DNA of 64,000 nucleotides from Ramlibacter ginsenosidimutans (GTDB lineage: Bacteria > Pseudomonadota > Gammaproteobacteria > Burkholderiales > Burkholderiaceae_C): the NCBI RefSeq assembly GCF_016654015.1, contig NZ_JAEPWM010000001.1, positions 682,001 to 746,000 on the forward strand. The letters run 5' to 3'. Within the stretch, counting starts at the first letter, position 1. Every line of letters starts with the position of its first letter. Positions 16,855 through 24,969 of this stretch are shown one piece after another. The position numbers and the translations under genes were made by a program. The notes beneath the pieces are model-generated. The model had not been told where the DNA came from and made no database searches. It saw only the letters and a list, made by a program, of their open reading frames with translations.

Positions 16855-17286
16855 ATGTTCAATCCCTCCCAGGAAGACGTGCGCCGCTTCTTCTGCGGCG
16901 TGCACGAGAAGGCGCGCCAGGGGCAGGTGCTCGACACGCTGGAGACGCTCGCGCATGAATGGCTGAAGGAGCACCCGGAGTACGACGCGGACCTGGCGGA
17001 TGCCGAAGCTGCCGTGGCGCGCGTGTACGACGGCTCGGCTGGCGCGACCAATCCCTTCCTGCACCTGTCCATGCACCTGTCGATCAGCGAGCAATGCTCG
17101 ATCGACCAGCCGCGCGGCATCCGCCAGGCCGTCGAACTGCTCGCCGTGCGGCGCAATTCGCTGCATGAGGCCCACCACGAGGCCATGGAGTGCCTGGGCC
17201 AGATGCTGTGGGAAAGCCAGCGTGCGGGACGCCCGCCCGATGGCGACGCCTACGTGGAGTGCGTGCAGCGACGCGCGACGCGCTAG
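16855..17286 (+). CDS. DUF1841 family protein
   Basis: A 143-residue cytosolic protein beginning MFNPSQEDVRRFFCGVHEK, the characteristic start of DUF1841, a betaproteobacterial family of unknown function. HLSMHLSISEQCSIDQPRG and EAHHEAMECLG are the other conserved blocks; the clustered His and Glu residues suggest metal binding, which is inference. Its TAG stop shares a CTAG palindrome with the stop of the convergent DUF4142 gene. Confidence 0.88.
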   Translation: MFNPSQEDVRRFFCGVHEKARQGQVLDTLETLAHEWLKEHPEYDADLADAEAAVARVYDGSAGATNPFLHLSMHLSISEQCSIDQPRGIRQAVELLAVRRNSLHEAHHEAMECLGQMLWESQRAGRPPDGDAYVECVQRRATR

Positions 17287-17825
17287 AGGGCGGCGGCCGG
17301 GAGGCCGCCCTGCAATTGCGCGGCGGCATGCAGCTCGGCCTGCAGCTTCGGCAGGAACTCGCGGGCGAACGAACGCAGGGCCGGATCGGCCGCGCCGGAT
17401 GCGGCCTCCTTCCGGAGCAGGTCGACCAGCCTTCCCTGCAGCACGGCCTCCTCCTGCAGCCAGCGCCGGTCGAAGGCCTCGCCGGCCAGCGGACGCAGCG
17501 CGGCGATCGCCTTGGCATCCTCCTCGTCCGGCTCGCGGGGCAGCGGCACTTGCGTGTAGAGCGAGAGCAGCGACAGCCGGCGCTCGACCAGCTTGTCCTG
17601 CAGCACCAGCGTGGTCGCCAGCTCGCGCACGTCGGCCTGCGCGGCATGCTTCTGGGCGAGCGCTCCCACGGCGATCACGGCCTGGTCAGCGGCGGCGGCG
17701 CGGCGCATGAACTGCCAGTCGGCCACCGAGGCACGCTGGTGTCCGTGGTGATGCGCGTGCGCGCCCGCTTGCGCGAGGGTCGCCGAGCAGAGCAGCCAGG
17801 ATGCGATCAACAGGAGCCTGGCCAC
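17283..17825 (-). CDS. Exported DUF4142-like protein
   Basis: About 180 residues with an N-terminal signal peptide (ARLLLIASWLLCSATLAQA) and a His-rich stretch just after it (HAHHHGH). The rest is a four-helix ferritin-like arrangement typical of DUF4142: DWQFMRRAAAADQAVIAVG, then ELATTLVLQDKLVERRL. GTG at 17825 is preferred as the start because AGGAAGG lies about 8 bases before it and the signal peptide then begins at once; an ATG 14 codons upstream lacks this. Probably periplasmic. The His cluster may bind metal. Confidence 0.75.
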   Translation of the reverse strand: MARLLLIASWLLCSATLAQAGAHAHHHGHQRASVADWQFMRRAAAADQAVIAVGALAQKHAAQADVRELATTLVLQDKLVERRLSLLSLYTQVPLPREPDEEDAKAIAALRPLAGEAFDRRWLQEEAVLQGRLVDLLRKEAASGAADPALRSFAREFLPKLQAELHAAAQLQGGLPAAAL

Positions 17826-17892
17826 TTGAACATCCTTCCTGCGTGTACCGGTTGCCATGGGACTCACGCCTGGACAGGAATGTTCCGTCCGT

Positions 17893-19602
17893 TCAGCTGA
17901 TGGCGAGCCGGTCGCGCAGCATCAGCACCAGGTCGGTCTTGGCCACGAAGCCCTGCAGCACACCGGCTTCGTTTAGCACCGGCAGGCGCTCGCCCGGATG
18001 CGCTTCGAACACTTCCAGCACCTCCCACAAGGGCATGTCCTGCTTCAGCCGGGGATAGTCGGGCTGCAGCAGCGCGGGCGGCCAGGCCGCGGCGGGATCG
18101 TGCGGCGCCTTGAGCAGCACGGCGAGATCGTGCATCGCGATGGCGCCGAGAAAGTGCCCTTGCCCATCGACGACGTAGACGTGGCGCCAGCGGCTCTCCA
18201 GCAGCCGCGCCTCCACCTTGGCGATGCTGTCGCCGGGCTGCACGCTGGGCGTCTGCGCATGCAGCAACTCGCGCGCGGTGACCAGGCGCGGATCGGTCGC
18301 CGCCTTGGCGCGTTGCGATGACGCGTAGATCGACTCGGGCCGCAGCAGCTTGGACAACGAGAAGGCCAGCACGCACGCGAGCATCAGCGGCGCGACGACC
18401 GAGTAGGTCCCGGTCATCTCGAAGATCATCAGCACCGACGTCAGCGGCGCGTGCGAGCTCGCGGCCAGGAAGGCGCCCATGCCGATCGCGGCGCCCAGCG
18501 GCACCGGCAGCGGGTGCGCGAACACGGCCTGGGTCGCAAGCGAGAACAGCGCACCGCTCACCGCGCCCATGAACAGCGTCGGCGTGAAGATGCCGCCGAC
18601 CGCGCCCGAGCCCGTGGTCGCCGCGACGGCGGCGAGCTTGAGCACCAGCACGAGGAGCAAGGCCTGCCAGGCCCACGACCCCTGCAGCACGCCATTGACG
18701 ACGCTGAAGCCGTTGCCCCAGACCTGCGGCGCCTGCAGCGACAGCACGCCCACGACCAGGCCACCCGCGGCCAGCTTGAGCGGCAGGCTGCCGTGCCAGC
18801 GGGCGAACGCCTTCTTGGCGCCGTCGAGCGCGGCCAGGTAGAGCGGCGCGGCCAGGCCGGCCAGCAGGCCCAGCACGGCGCACAGCAGGAACACCGGTGC
18901 ATCGGGCGCGGCGACGGCGGGCATCTGGTAGAGCGCAGCCGAGCCGACCAGGGCCAGCACGGTGACGTGGGCCGTCACCGAGGCGATCAGCAGCGCGCCC
19001 AGCGTTTCGGTCGCGAGCGACTGCAGCACGATTTCGGCGATGAACAGCGCACCCGCGATCGGCGTGCCGTAGGCAGTGGTCAGGCCCGCGGCGGCGCCAC
19101 ACGCGACGAGCAGGCGCCGGCGCGGCACGGGCATCTGCCGCCAGCGCGCAAGCAGCGAGCCCGTGAGCGCCGCCAGTTGCACCATGGGGCCCTCGCGACC
19201 GATGGCACCGCCGCTCACGACGCTGCAGGCAGATGACAGTGCGCGCAGCAGCGAACTGCCCGCGTGCAGTTCGCCCCGGCCCAGCACCACGGCCTCCATG
19301 TAGTCACCGTGCGGGGCACTCTTCGCAAAGCGCTGCGACAGCAGCAGCACGAGCCCCGCCAGCAGGCCGCCGATGCACGGGACCAGCAGCCGCTCCCACC
19401 AGAGCAGGCGGGACGCCGCCTCGACCAGCCCACTGACGGGGCCGTACAGCAGGTGCTCGGTCAGCGTCAGTGCGGCCCGGAAACCCAGGGTCGCGAGCGC
19501 GCCGGTCACGCCCACGCAGGCGGCCCACGCCAGCGTGCGCTGCCACTCGGTGGGACGCAGCCGCTCCAGCAGCAGGATCGCGGTTTCGACGGGCTTGTGC
19601 AT
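17893..19602 (-). CDS. ClC-family chloride channel/transporter with C-terminal CBS pair
   Basis: A 569-residue membrane protein. The ClC anion-selectivity motifs are visible as SGGAIGREGPMVQ (near residue 135) and GSGAVGGIFTPTLFMGA (near 345); the first motif, usually GSGIP, is replaced by a SAPHGDYMEA stretch, as in the ClcB-like branch. The glutamate of GREGP that gates Cl-/H+ exchange is present. Residues from about 430 hold two CBS domains, nucleotide-binding regulators. The ATG at 19602 is chosen over a TTG seven codons upstream that lies against the preceding terminator. Confidence 0.92.
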   Translation of the reverse strand: MHKPVETAILLLERLRPTEWQRTLAWAACVGVTGALATLGFRAALTLTEHLLYGPVSGLVEAASRLLWWERLLVPCIGGLLAGLVLLLSQRFAKSAPHGDYMEAVVLGRGELHAGSSLLRALSSACSVVSGGAIGREGPMVQLAALTGSLLARWRQMPVPRRRLLVACGAAAGLTTAYGTPIAGALFIAEIVLQSLATETLGALLIASVTAHVTVLALVGSAALYQMPAVAAPDAPVFLLCAVLGLLAGLAAPLYLAALDGAKKAFARWHGSLPLKLAAGGLVVGVLSLQAPQVWGNGFSVVNGVLQGSWAWQALLLVLVLKLAAVAATTGSGAVGGIFTPTLFMGAVSGALFSLATQAVFAHPLPVPLGAAIGMGAFLAASSHAPLTSVLMIFEMTGTYSVVAPLMLACVLAFSLSKLLRPESIYASSQRAKAATDPRLVTARELLHAQTPSVQPGDSIAKVEARLLESRWRHVYVVDGQGHFLGAIAMHDLAVLLKAPHDPAAAWPPALLQPDYPRLKQDMPLWEVLEVFEAHPGERLPVLNEAGVLQGFVAKTDLVLMLRDRLAIS

Positions 19603-19625
19603 GGACTGCGCGTGGCTCTCCAATG

Positions 19626-19649
19626 AAAAAGCGGCCGGGCCGGCCGCTT
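19626..19649 (-). terminator. Rho-independent terminator after the cytochrome c gene
   Basis: On the minus strand an 8-base-pair stem, AAGCGGCC/GGCCGCTT (19629-19636 with 19642-19649), with a 5-base loop is followed by five T residues. It sits 35 bases after the cytochrome c stop and just before the ClC gene, separating the two leftward units. Confidence 0.85.
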
Positions 19650-19683
19650 CACAGGTGCGCGGCCCGCTGCGCGCGGGTCCGGT

Positions 19684-20418
19684 TCAGTGCTTGTGGAAGC
19701 GCGACTCCGGCACGGTCTGCAGTTCGCTGTCCAGGGACCCGACATAACTGGCCAGCGCCTTCAGCTCCGGGTTGGAGAACTGCTTGGCGATCGCGCCCAT
19801 CACGCCGTTGTTGCGGCCCACGTCGGGGTTGTCGGTGGTCTTGTACGCCTTCAGCGCGACGAACAGGTAGTCCGGGTACTGGCCCGAGATCTTGGGATAG
19901 CTCGGGTCGATCGGCTTGGAGAGATTGGACCCGTGGCACGAGAAGCAGGCGGCCTTCTGGACGAGGCCGGCGACTTGCGTGTCGGGCTCCTGGTCCGGCT
20001 TGTCGCCCAGCTTGTCGCGGCTGTCGGCGCCGAGGTGCTCGTAGTAGTTGGAGATGTCGGCGATGTCCTGGTCGCTCAGGCTCGCCGCGATGCCGCGCAT
20101 GGTCGGATGCTTGCGGTCACCGCTCTTGTACGCGTTCAGTGCCGCAGCGATGTACTTGGCGTTCTGGCCGGCGATCTTGGGGACACGGTAGACCTCCGGG
20201 AAGGTGCCCTTGTAGCCGACGATGCCGTGGCAGCCGAAGCACATCGCGGTCTTGGCCTCCAGCGACTTGGGGCTCGCCGGCGCGACCGGCGCCGCCGCTG
20301 CGGCAGGAGCCGCTGCAGCCGCCGGTGCCGCGCTGGCCGCGGGGGCCGCCTGCGCCTGCGCGAGGCTGGTCGCACAAGCGACAGAGAGGGCGAAAAGCGT
20401 GATCAACAACTTGTTCAT
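19684..20418 (-). CDS. Diheme cytochrome c (c4/c553-like)
   Basis: A 244-residue exported protein. It has a signal peptide (cleaved after about AQAQA), an Ala/Pro-rich linker of about 25 residues, then two class I cytochrome c domains with haem motifs CFGCH (60-64) and CFSCH (158-162) and a methionine ligand candidate in each (HPTMRG, NNGVMG). It would pass electrons in the periplasm between the bc1 complex and a terminal oxidase or another reductase. The low-complexity linker may span part of the periplasm or tether the protein. Confidence 0.9.
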   Translation of the reverse strand: MNKLLITLFALSVACATSLAQAQAAPAASAAPAAAAAPAAAAAPVAPASPKSLEAKTAMCFGCHGIVGYKGTFPEVYRVPKIAGQNAKYIAAALNAYKSGDRKHPTMRGIAASLSDQDIADISNYYEHLGADSRDKLGDKPDQEPDTQVAGLVQKAACFSCHGSNLSKPIDPSYPKISGQYPDYLFVALKAYKTTDNPDVGRNNGVMGAIAKQFSNPELKALASYVGSLDSELQTVPESRFHKH

Positions 20419-20510
20419 TTTGCGAGCACAATCTGCCGAAGGTCAGTTTCTTTCGATCAACCGGCGATTATAGGGGGCGCACCCCAGCCGCCTTTTTCTC
20501 CTTCCATCCC

Positions 20511-21353
20511 ATGAAGTTCCAAGGCTCCCAGAACTACGTCGCGACCCAGGACCTGATGCTCGCGGTGAACGCGGCGATCACCCTCAAGCGCCCGCTGCTG
20601 GTGAAGGGGGAGCCGGGCACGGGCAAGACGATGCTGGCCGAGGAAGTGGCGCAGGCGCTGGACATGCCGCTGCTGCAGTGGCACATCAAGTCGACCACGA
20701 AGGCCCAGCAGGGGCTGTACGAGTACGACGCCGTGAGCCGGCTGCGCGACTCGCAGCTGGGCGACCAGCGCGTGAAGGACATCCACAACTACATCGTCAA
20801 GGGCGTGCTGTGGCAGGCGTTCACCGCCGACGCGCCGGTGGCGCTGCTGATCGACGAAATCGACAAGGCCGACATCGAGTTCCCCAACGACCTGCTGCGC
20901 GAGATCGACCGCATGGAGTTCTACGTCTACGAGACGCGCGAGCTGGTCCGGGCGAAGCACCGCCCGCTGGTGTTCATCACCTCGAACAACGAGAAGGAAC
21001 TGCCGGACGCCTTCCTGCGCCGCTGCTTCTTCCACTACATCAAGTTCCCGGATGCGGACACGATGAAGCAGATCGTGGACGTGCACTTCCCCGGCCTGAA
21101 GAAGGAACTGCTGGGCGCCGCGCTGAAGACCTTCTACGACGTGCGCAACCTGCCCGGGCTGAAGAAGAAGCCCAGCACCTCCGAGCTGCTGGACTGGCTC
21201 AAGCTGCTGGTGGCCGAGGACATCCCGGTCGAGGCCCTGCAAAGCAGGGACGACAAGGTGGCCGTGCCGCCCCTGGTGGGCGCCTTGCTGAAGAACGAAC
21301 AGGACGTGACCCTGTTCGAGAAACTCGTGTTCATGCAGCGGCACAACCGCTAG
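20511..21353 (+). CDS. MoxR-family AAA+ ATPase
   Basis: A 280-residue AAA+ protein with Walker A GEPGTGKT (33-40), Walker B ALLIDEIDKA (111-120), sensor 1 FITSNNEKELPDAFLRR with the arginine finger, and a short C-terminal lid. MoxR ATPases work with von Willebrand A proteins as chaperones that insert metal or cofactors or remodel enzymes. Here the VWA partner is at 22902-24092 in the same operon. The start lacks a clear Shine-Dalgarno and is preceded by a pyrimidine-rich stretch; family alignment (MKFQGSQNYVAT) supports it. Confidence 0.9.
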   Translation: MKFQGSQNYVATQDLMLAVNAAITLKRPLLVKGEPGTGKTMLAEEVAQALDMPLLQWHIKSTTKAQQGLYEYDAVSRLRDSQLGDQRVKDIHNYIVKGVLWQAFTADAPVALLIDEIDKADIEFPNDLLREIDRMEFYVYETRELVRAKHRPLVFITSNNEKELPDAFLRRCFFHYIKFPDADTMKQIVDVHFPGLKKELLGAALKTFYDVRNLPGLKKKPSTSELLDWLKLLVAEDIPVEALQSRDDKVAVPPLVGALLKNEQDVTLFEKLVFMQRHNR

Positions 21354-21359
21354 GGTTCC

Positions 21360-22283
21360 ATGCGCGCGTCCCGGCTCCTGCGCACCACCGGCTCCGCCTT
21401 GATGCTCGCCGCGGCGGCGGCGCGTGCCGAGGCACCCGCGCCTTCCTCGCCGCCCGGACCGGACCTGCGCAGCTTGTGCGAGACGATCTCGATGAACCCG
21501 GCGGACGGCAAGGAGCTGGCGCGCCGGTCCGAGTGCGTGCTCTCGGGCGTCCTGCCCAGCACCGACCGCATTGGGGAAGCGCGCATGCTGGCGAAGGCCG
21601 CACTCGCAGCCGGCGAGCCTTCGGGGGGCCTGATGCTGTATCTCGTGTTCCAGGCCGATCCCCGCAACCAGTTCGTGCGCGCAGGGCAACCCGATCTGCA
21701 GGCGTACCGGCGGCTGGCCGCGCGCAGCTTGCAGCAACGGCAGGAGCAGGTCGAAGCAATCGAGGGGCTGGGCTTCGCGGCCGGCCGCAACCACGCGGCG
21801 GCGGGCGTGCTGCTGGCCACCTATTTCCACGGCACGGTCGCGCCCCGCAACGTGCAGCGCACGGGTGCGATCACCGCGCTGCTGCTGCGCAACGGCGAGC
21901 GCACACCCTCCGTGGAGCGGTTCGCGCACGAGGCGGATGCCATCGTGCGGGTCGGCGCCGGCACGCAGGCTTCGGTGCGTGGCTTCATGGAGACCTACCG
22001 GCAAGCCGTCGACGTGGTGCGCAGCGCGTATGCGTCCCAAGCCGGCGCGGGCCGGGCCTGCGACGCGCCGCAACTGACATCGGTGAGCGCCGGCGCGATC
22101 CAGGGCGCGCAGTACCTGCCCCTGCAGGGCAACATGGTGCGGGACAGCTACCTGGTGCAGGGCGACTGGACGGAGTCCTGGACCTTCCAGGCCTGCGACC
22201 AGGAGATTCCTGTGAAGGTCGGCTTCGCCGCCGACGGCTGGGGCGGCACCACCTCCAGCGTCCATATTGACAAGGGTGATTGA
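21360..22283 (+). CDS. Exported protein of unknown function between MoxR and GNAT genes
   Basis: A 307-residue protein starting 6 bases after the MoxR stop. It has a signal peptide (about residues 1-23, ending ARAEA), then a Pro-rich spacer, a helical middle with four paired cysteines overall (CETISM, SECVLSG, GRACDAP, FQACDQE) that may form two disulfides, and a beta-rich C-terminus with QGDWTESWTFQACDQ. I do not recognise the family. Its place inside a MoxR-VWA operon suggests it may be a periplasmic client or an unrelated passenger gene. Confidence 0.8.
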   Translation: MRASRLLRTTGSALMLAAAAARAEAPAPSSPPGPDLRSLCETISMNPADGKELARRSECVLSGVLPSTDRIGEARMLAKAALAAGEPSGGLMLYLVFQADPRNQFVRAGQPDLQAYRRLAARSLQQRQEQVEAIEGLGFAAGRNHAAAGVLLATYFHGTVAPRNVQRTGAITALLLRNGERTPSVERFAHEADAIVRVGAGTQASVRGFMETYRQAVDVVRSAYASQAGAGRACDAPQLTSVSAGAIQGAQYLPLQGNMVRDSYLVQGDWTESWTFQACDQEIPVKVGFAADGWGGTTSSVHIDKGD

Positions 22284-22292
22284 GGACGAGGC

Positions 22293-22892
22293 ATGAGAAC
22301 GCCGGAACCCGTGACGCTCACCGGCGGCAGCGTCCGCCTGGAGCCGCTGCGCACCGAACACGTCGCGCCGCTGGAAGCGGCCGCCCGCGACGGCGAACTG
22401 TGGAACCTGCGCGTGACCTCGGTCCCCGCGCCGGGCGAAACCGCCGCCTATGTCGCCGCCGGACTGAAGGGGCAGGCCGATGGCCACATGCTGCCCTTCG
22501 TCGTCGTCGACACGGCCTCGGGCCGCGTGATCGGCAGCACCCGCTATCACGACATCGTGCCGGCCGTGGAGCGGCTGGAGATCGGATACACCTGGTATGG
22601 CCGGAGCTGGCAGCGCACGCACGTCAACACCACGTGCAAGCTGCTGCTGATGCAGCACGCATTCGAGACGCTGGGCGCGCAGCTGGTGGGCTGGCGCACC
22701 GACAACTACAACTTCGCCTCGCAGCGCGCGATCGAGCGGCTGGGCGCGCGCCGGGACGGCGTGCTGCGCCACCACGCACTGCGGCGTGACGGCACGGTGC
22801 GCGACACCGTCATGTTCAGCCTGGCCGCAGGCGAATGGCCCGAGGTCAAGGCGCACCTGCAGTACCAGCTCGCGCGCCCGCGCGGACAATAG
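22293..22892 (+). CDS. GNAT-family N-acetyltransferase (RimJ/RimL-like)
   Basis: A 199-residue acetyltransferase. VRLEPLRTEHVAPLEAA is the RimJ-type N-terminus, LEIGYTWYGRSWQRTHVNT the acetyl-CoA-binding region, and NYNFASQRAIERLGARRDG the conserved N-x-x-S-x-R-A-I-E-x-L-G-F-like motif with the usual F replaced by A. It would transfer an acetyl group to a protein N-terminus or a small amine. A GAGGACGAGG ribosome binding site precedes the ATG, and the gene lies 9 bases after its neighbour. Confidence 0.9.
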   Translation: MRTPEPVTLTGGSVRLEPLRTEHVAPLEAAARDGELWNLRVTSVPAPGETAAYVAAGLKGQADGHMLPFVVVDTASGRVIGSTRYHDIVPAVERLEIGYTWYGRSWQRTHVNTTCKLLLMQHAFETLGAQLVGWRTDNYNFASQRAIERLGARRDGVLRHHALRRDGTVRDTVMFSLAAGEWPEVKAHLQYQLARPRGQ

Positions 22893-22901
22893 GAAAGCGC
22901 C

Positions 22902-24092
22902 ATGCTGATCGATTTCTTCTACACGCTGCGCAGCGCCAAGCTGCCGGTATCGGTCAAGGAATACCTGACGCTGCTCGAAGCGCTGCAGCAAGGCGTGGTC
23001 GGCCCGCAGAGCGACGGCGCCTGCAGCCTCGACGACTTCTACTATCTCGCCCGCACCGCGCTGGTGAAGGACGAGAAGCACTACGACAAGTTCGACCGCG
23101 CCTTCGCCGCCTACTTCAAGGGCGTGGAAATGCTGGCGGATTTCAGCAAGGACGTGCCGCTCGAGTGGCTGCGCAAGAACCTGGAGCTCGAACTCTCGCC
23201 GGAGGAAAAGGCGAAGATCGAGAAGATGGGGTGGGACGAGCTCATGGAGACGCTCAAGAAGCGCTTCGAGGAGCAGAAGGAGCGGCACGAAGGCGGCAGC
23301 AAGATGATCGGCACCGGCGGCACGTCGCCCTTCGGCGCCTACGGCTTCAACCCGCAGGGCATCCGCATCGGCCAGGACAAGAGCCGCAACAAGAGCGCCG
23401 TCAAGGTGTGGGACCAGCGCGCCTACAAGGACTACGACGACAGCCAGGAACTGGGCACGCGCAACATCAAGATCGCGCTGCGGCGGCTGCGCAAGTTCGC
23501 GCGCGAGGGCGCCGAGGAGGAACTGGACCTGGACGACACCATCAAGTCCACCGCCGCGAATGCGGGTTACCTGGACATCAAGATGGTGCCGGAGCGGCAC
23601 AACAACGTGAAGGTGCTGCTGCTGATGGACGTGGGCGGCACGATGGACGAACACATCCACCGCGTCGAGGAGATGTTCTCCGCGGCGAAGGCGGAGTTCA
23701 AGCACCTGGAGTTCTACTACTTCCACAACTGCGTCTACGACTTCATGTGGAAGAACAACCGGCGCCGCTTCAGCGAGAAGTTCGCGACCTGGGACATCAT
23801 CCGCAAGTACAACAAGGACTACAAGCTGGTGTTCGTGGGCGACGCGACGATGAGCCCCTACGAGATCCTGCAGCCGGGCGGCAGCGTCGAATACAACAAC
23901 GAGGAAGCCGGCGCCGAGTGGCTGCAACGCCTGACGAACGCCTTTCCCAAGTTCGCCTGGATCAATCCCGAGCCGCAAGGCGTGTGGCAGTACCGCCAGA
24001 GCATCGCCGTCATCCAGCAGTTGATGAACCAGCGCATGTACCCGCTGACGATCAAGGGCCTCGAAGAGGCCATGCGGCTGCTGTCGAAGTAA
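22902..24092 (+). CDS. VWA-domain protein, partner of MoxR
   Basis: A 396-residue cytosolic protein. Residues 1-225 are an alpha-helical, charged region with a KKRFEEQKERHEGG coiled-coil-like stretch; residues 235-396 are a von Willebrand A domain. The MIDAS metal site, normally DxSxS, reads DVGGT at 243-247, so the serines are Gly and Thr. This reduced form is common in CoxE-like MoxR partners. The operon of ATPase, unknown exported protein, acetyltransferase and VWA protein is closed by this gene. The client complex is not evident from the window. Confidence 0.88.
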   Translation: MLIDFFYTLRSAKLPVSVKEYLTLLEALQQGVVGPQSDGACSLDDFYYLARTALVKDEKHYDKFDRAFAAYFKGVEMLADFSKDVPLEWLRKNLELELSPEEKAKIEKMGWDELMETLKKRFEEQKERHEGGSKMIGTGGTSPFGAYGFNPQGIRIGQDKSRNKSAVKVWDQRAYKDYDDSQELGTRNIKIALRRLRKFAREGAEEELDLDDTIKSTAANAGYLDIKMVPERHNNVKVLLLMDVGGTMDEHIHRVEEMFSAAKAEFKHLEFYYFHNCVYDFMWKNNRRRFSEKFATWDIIRKYNKDYKLVFVGDATMSPYEILQPGGSVEYNNEEAGAEWLQRLTNAFPKFAWINPEPQGVWQYRQSIAVIQQLMNQRMYPLTIKGLEEAMRLLSK

Positions 24093-24293
24093 TCCTTTCG
24101 GGTTCGTTCGCGCCGAGAGGAGGAGCGGCGCTTGGTGCCGGAATCGCCCATGCGGGCCTTGGTGCGACGCCCCGGCCGCGCAGCCCGCCGCCCGTCCGAT
24201 GTCCGACGCCGCCCGTAGCGGGCGCCCTACAGGTGCGAGAAATTTTCTTGCCTACCTTGGGTGGCTCGTCGCAGCATTCGTCCGAGTCCATCC

Positions 24294-24500
24294 ATGTCTA
24301 CCCCCTTCGCGCCCCGCCGCCCCGTCTTCGACGCCGCTGCGCCTTGCCGCGAAGGCCGCGACAGCGAGCTCGCGCGCCGCACGACTGCCCTCGTGCTGTG
24401 CCCCCGCTCCGAAGCCGCGCCAGGTGGCTGGCTGTTGCTCCTCGCGGCCAGTTGCACGTACGTCGCCGTGCGCGCGCTCGAACTCACTTCGGCCTTCTGA
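24294..24500 (+). CDS. Possible small membrane protein, unsure
   Basis: A 68-codon frame in the 442-base gap between the VWA gene and tRNA-Arg. It has a hydrophobic C-terminal segment (GGWLLLLAASCTYVAVRAL). There is no Shine-Dalgarno and the composition is otherwise nondescript. The rest of the gap (24093-24293) is GC-rich with no gene or clear hairpin that I can support. Confidence 0.25.
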   Translation: MSTPFAPRRPVFDAAAPCREGRDSELARRTTALVLCPRSEAAPGGWLLLLAASCTYVAVRALELTSAF

Positions 24501-24525
24501 CCGGGCTGGCACCGCGCCCTACAAT
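24497..24525 (+). promoter_or_regulatory. Candidate promoter of tRNA-Arg
   Basis: CTGACC (24497-24502) and TACAAT (24520-24525) are spaced by 17 bases, a good sigma-70 match. Initiation about 7 bases after the -10 would fall within a few bases of the mature tRNA 5' end at 24535, giving a very short leader for RNase P. Confidence 0.55.
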
Positions 24526-24534
24526 GGCGCACTC

Positions 24535-24609
24535 GCCGCCGTAGTTCAATGGATAGAACGAGCGCCTCCTAAGCGCTAGATACAGGTTCGATTCCTGTCG
24601 GGGGCGCCA
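24535..24609 (+). tRNA. tRNA-Arg (anticodon CCT), CCA encoded
   Basis: A 75-base cloverleaf with acceptor GCCGCCG/CGGGGGC, anticodon arm AGCGC-CTCCTAA-GCGCT giving anticodon CCT (reads AGG), T arm ACAGG-TTCGATT-CCTGT, discriminator G and an encoded CCA. The acceptor stem has an apparent G4-G69 mismatch. The gene stands alone and is the boundary before the exopolysaccharide island. Confidence 0.93.
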
Positions 24610-24969
24610 GTGCGCACGCTGCGTCCGCATCAGGCGCAAGCACGCCGTCCGGCTGCACGCCACCCCATCTCGAACCTATTTGGCGGCCGCCATGGCCGGC
24701 ATGTTCCCTGCGGCAACTCCGTGATCGGCGGGCCGTGCCCCGCTTCTGCGTTCTCCGCGCCATCCAGGACCCTCGGTGGCTACGTGTCCGCACCTCACGA
24801 ATCCGACTCATTCCCTAAGCCGCGCCAAGCACGGGTCGTACGCACTTTGCGACATAGTTTCAACCTTTGTAGCACTTTGCCGCCTTTTGTACGATGGACC
24901 GCGGACAGTGCCTCGTTTAAAAAAGCCCGTCGGTAACAGTTGTCACGCAGTCATGACGGTTCTAACAAT
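24610..24969 (+). other. Intergenic region upstream of the LuxR regulator
   Basis: No gene or attachment-site repeat of the tRNA 3' end is seen. TTGTAG (24867-24872) and TACGAT (24890-24895), 17 bases apart, form a moderate promoter for the regulator, with a leader of about 70 bases containing an AAAAAA run. Confidence 0.35.

Noticed and set aside
20457..23978. Minus-strand open frame of 1173 codons opposite the MoxR-VWA operon
   Set aside because: Exceptional in length but made of His/Leu/Val/Arg-rich shadow sequence. The plus strand holds four genes with clear motifs and ribosome sites, so this is a codon-usage artefact.
24610..24969. Integration site at tRNA-Arg for the EPS island
   Set aside because: No integrase gene and no direct repeat of the tRNA 3' end was found within the window.
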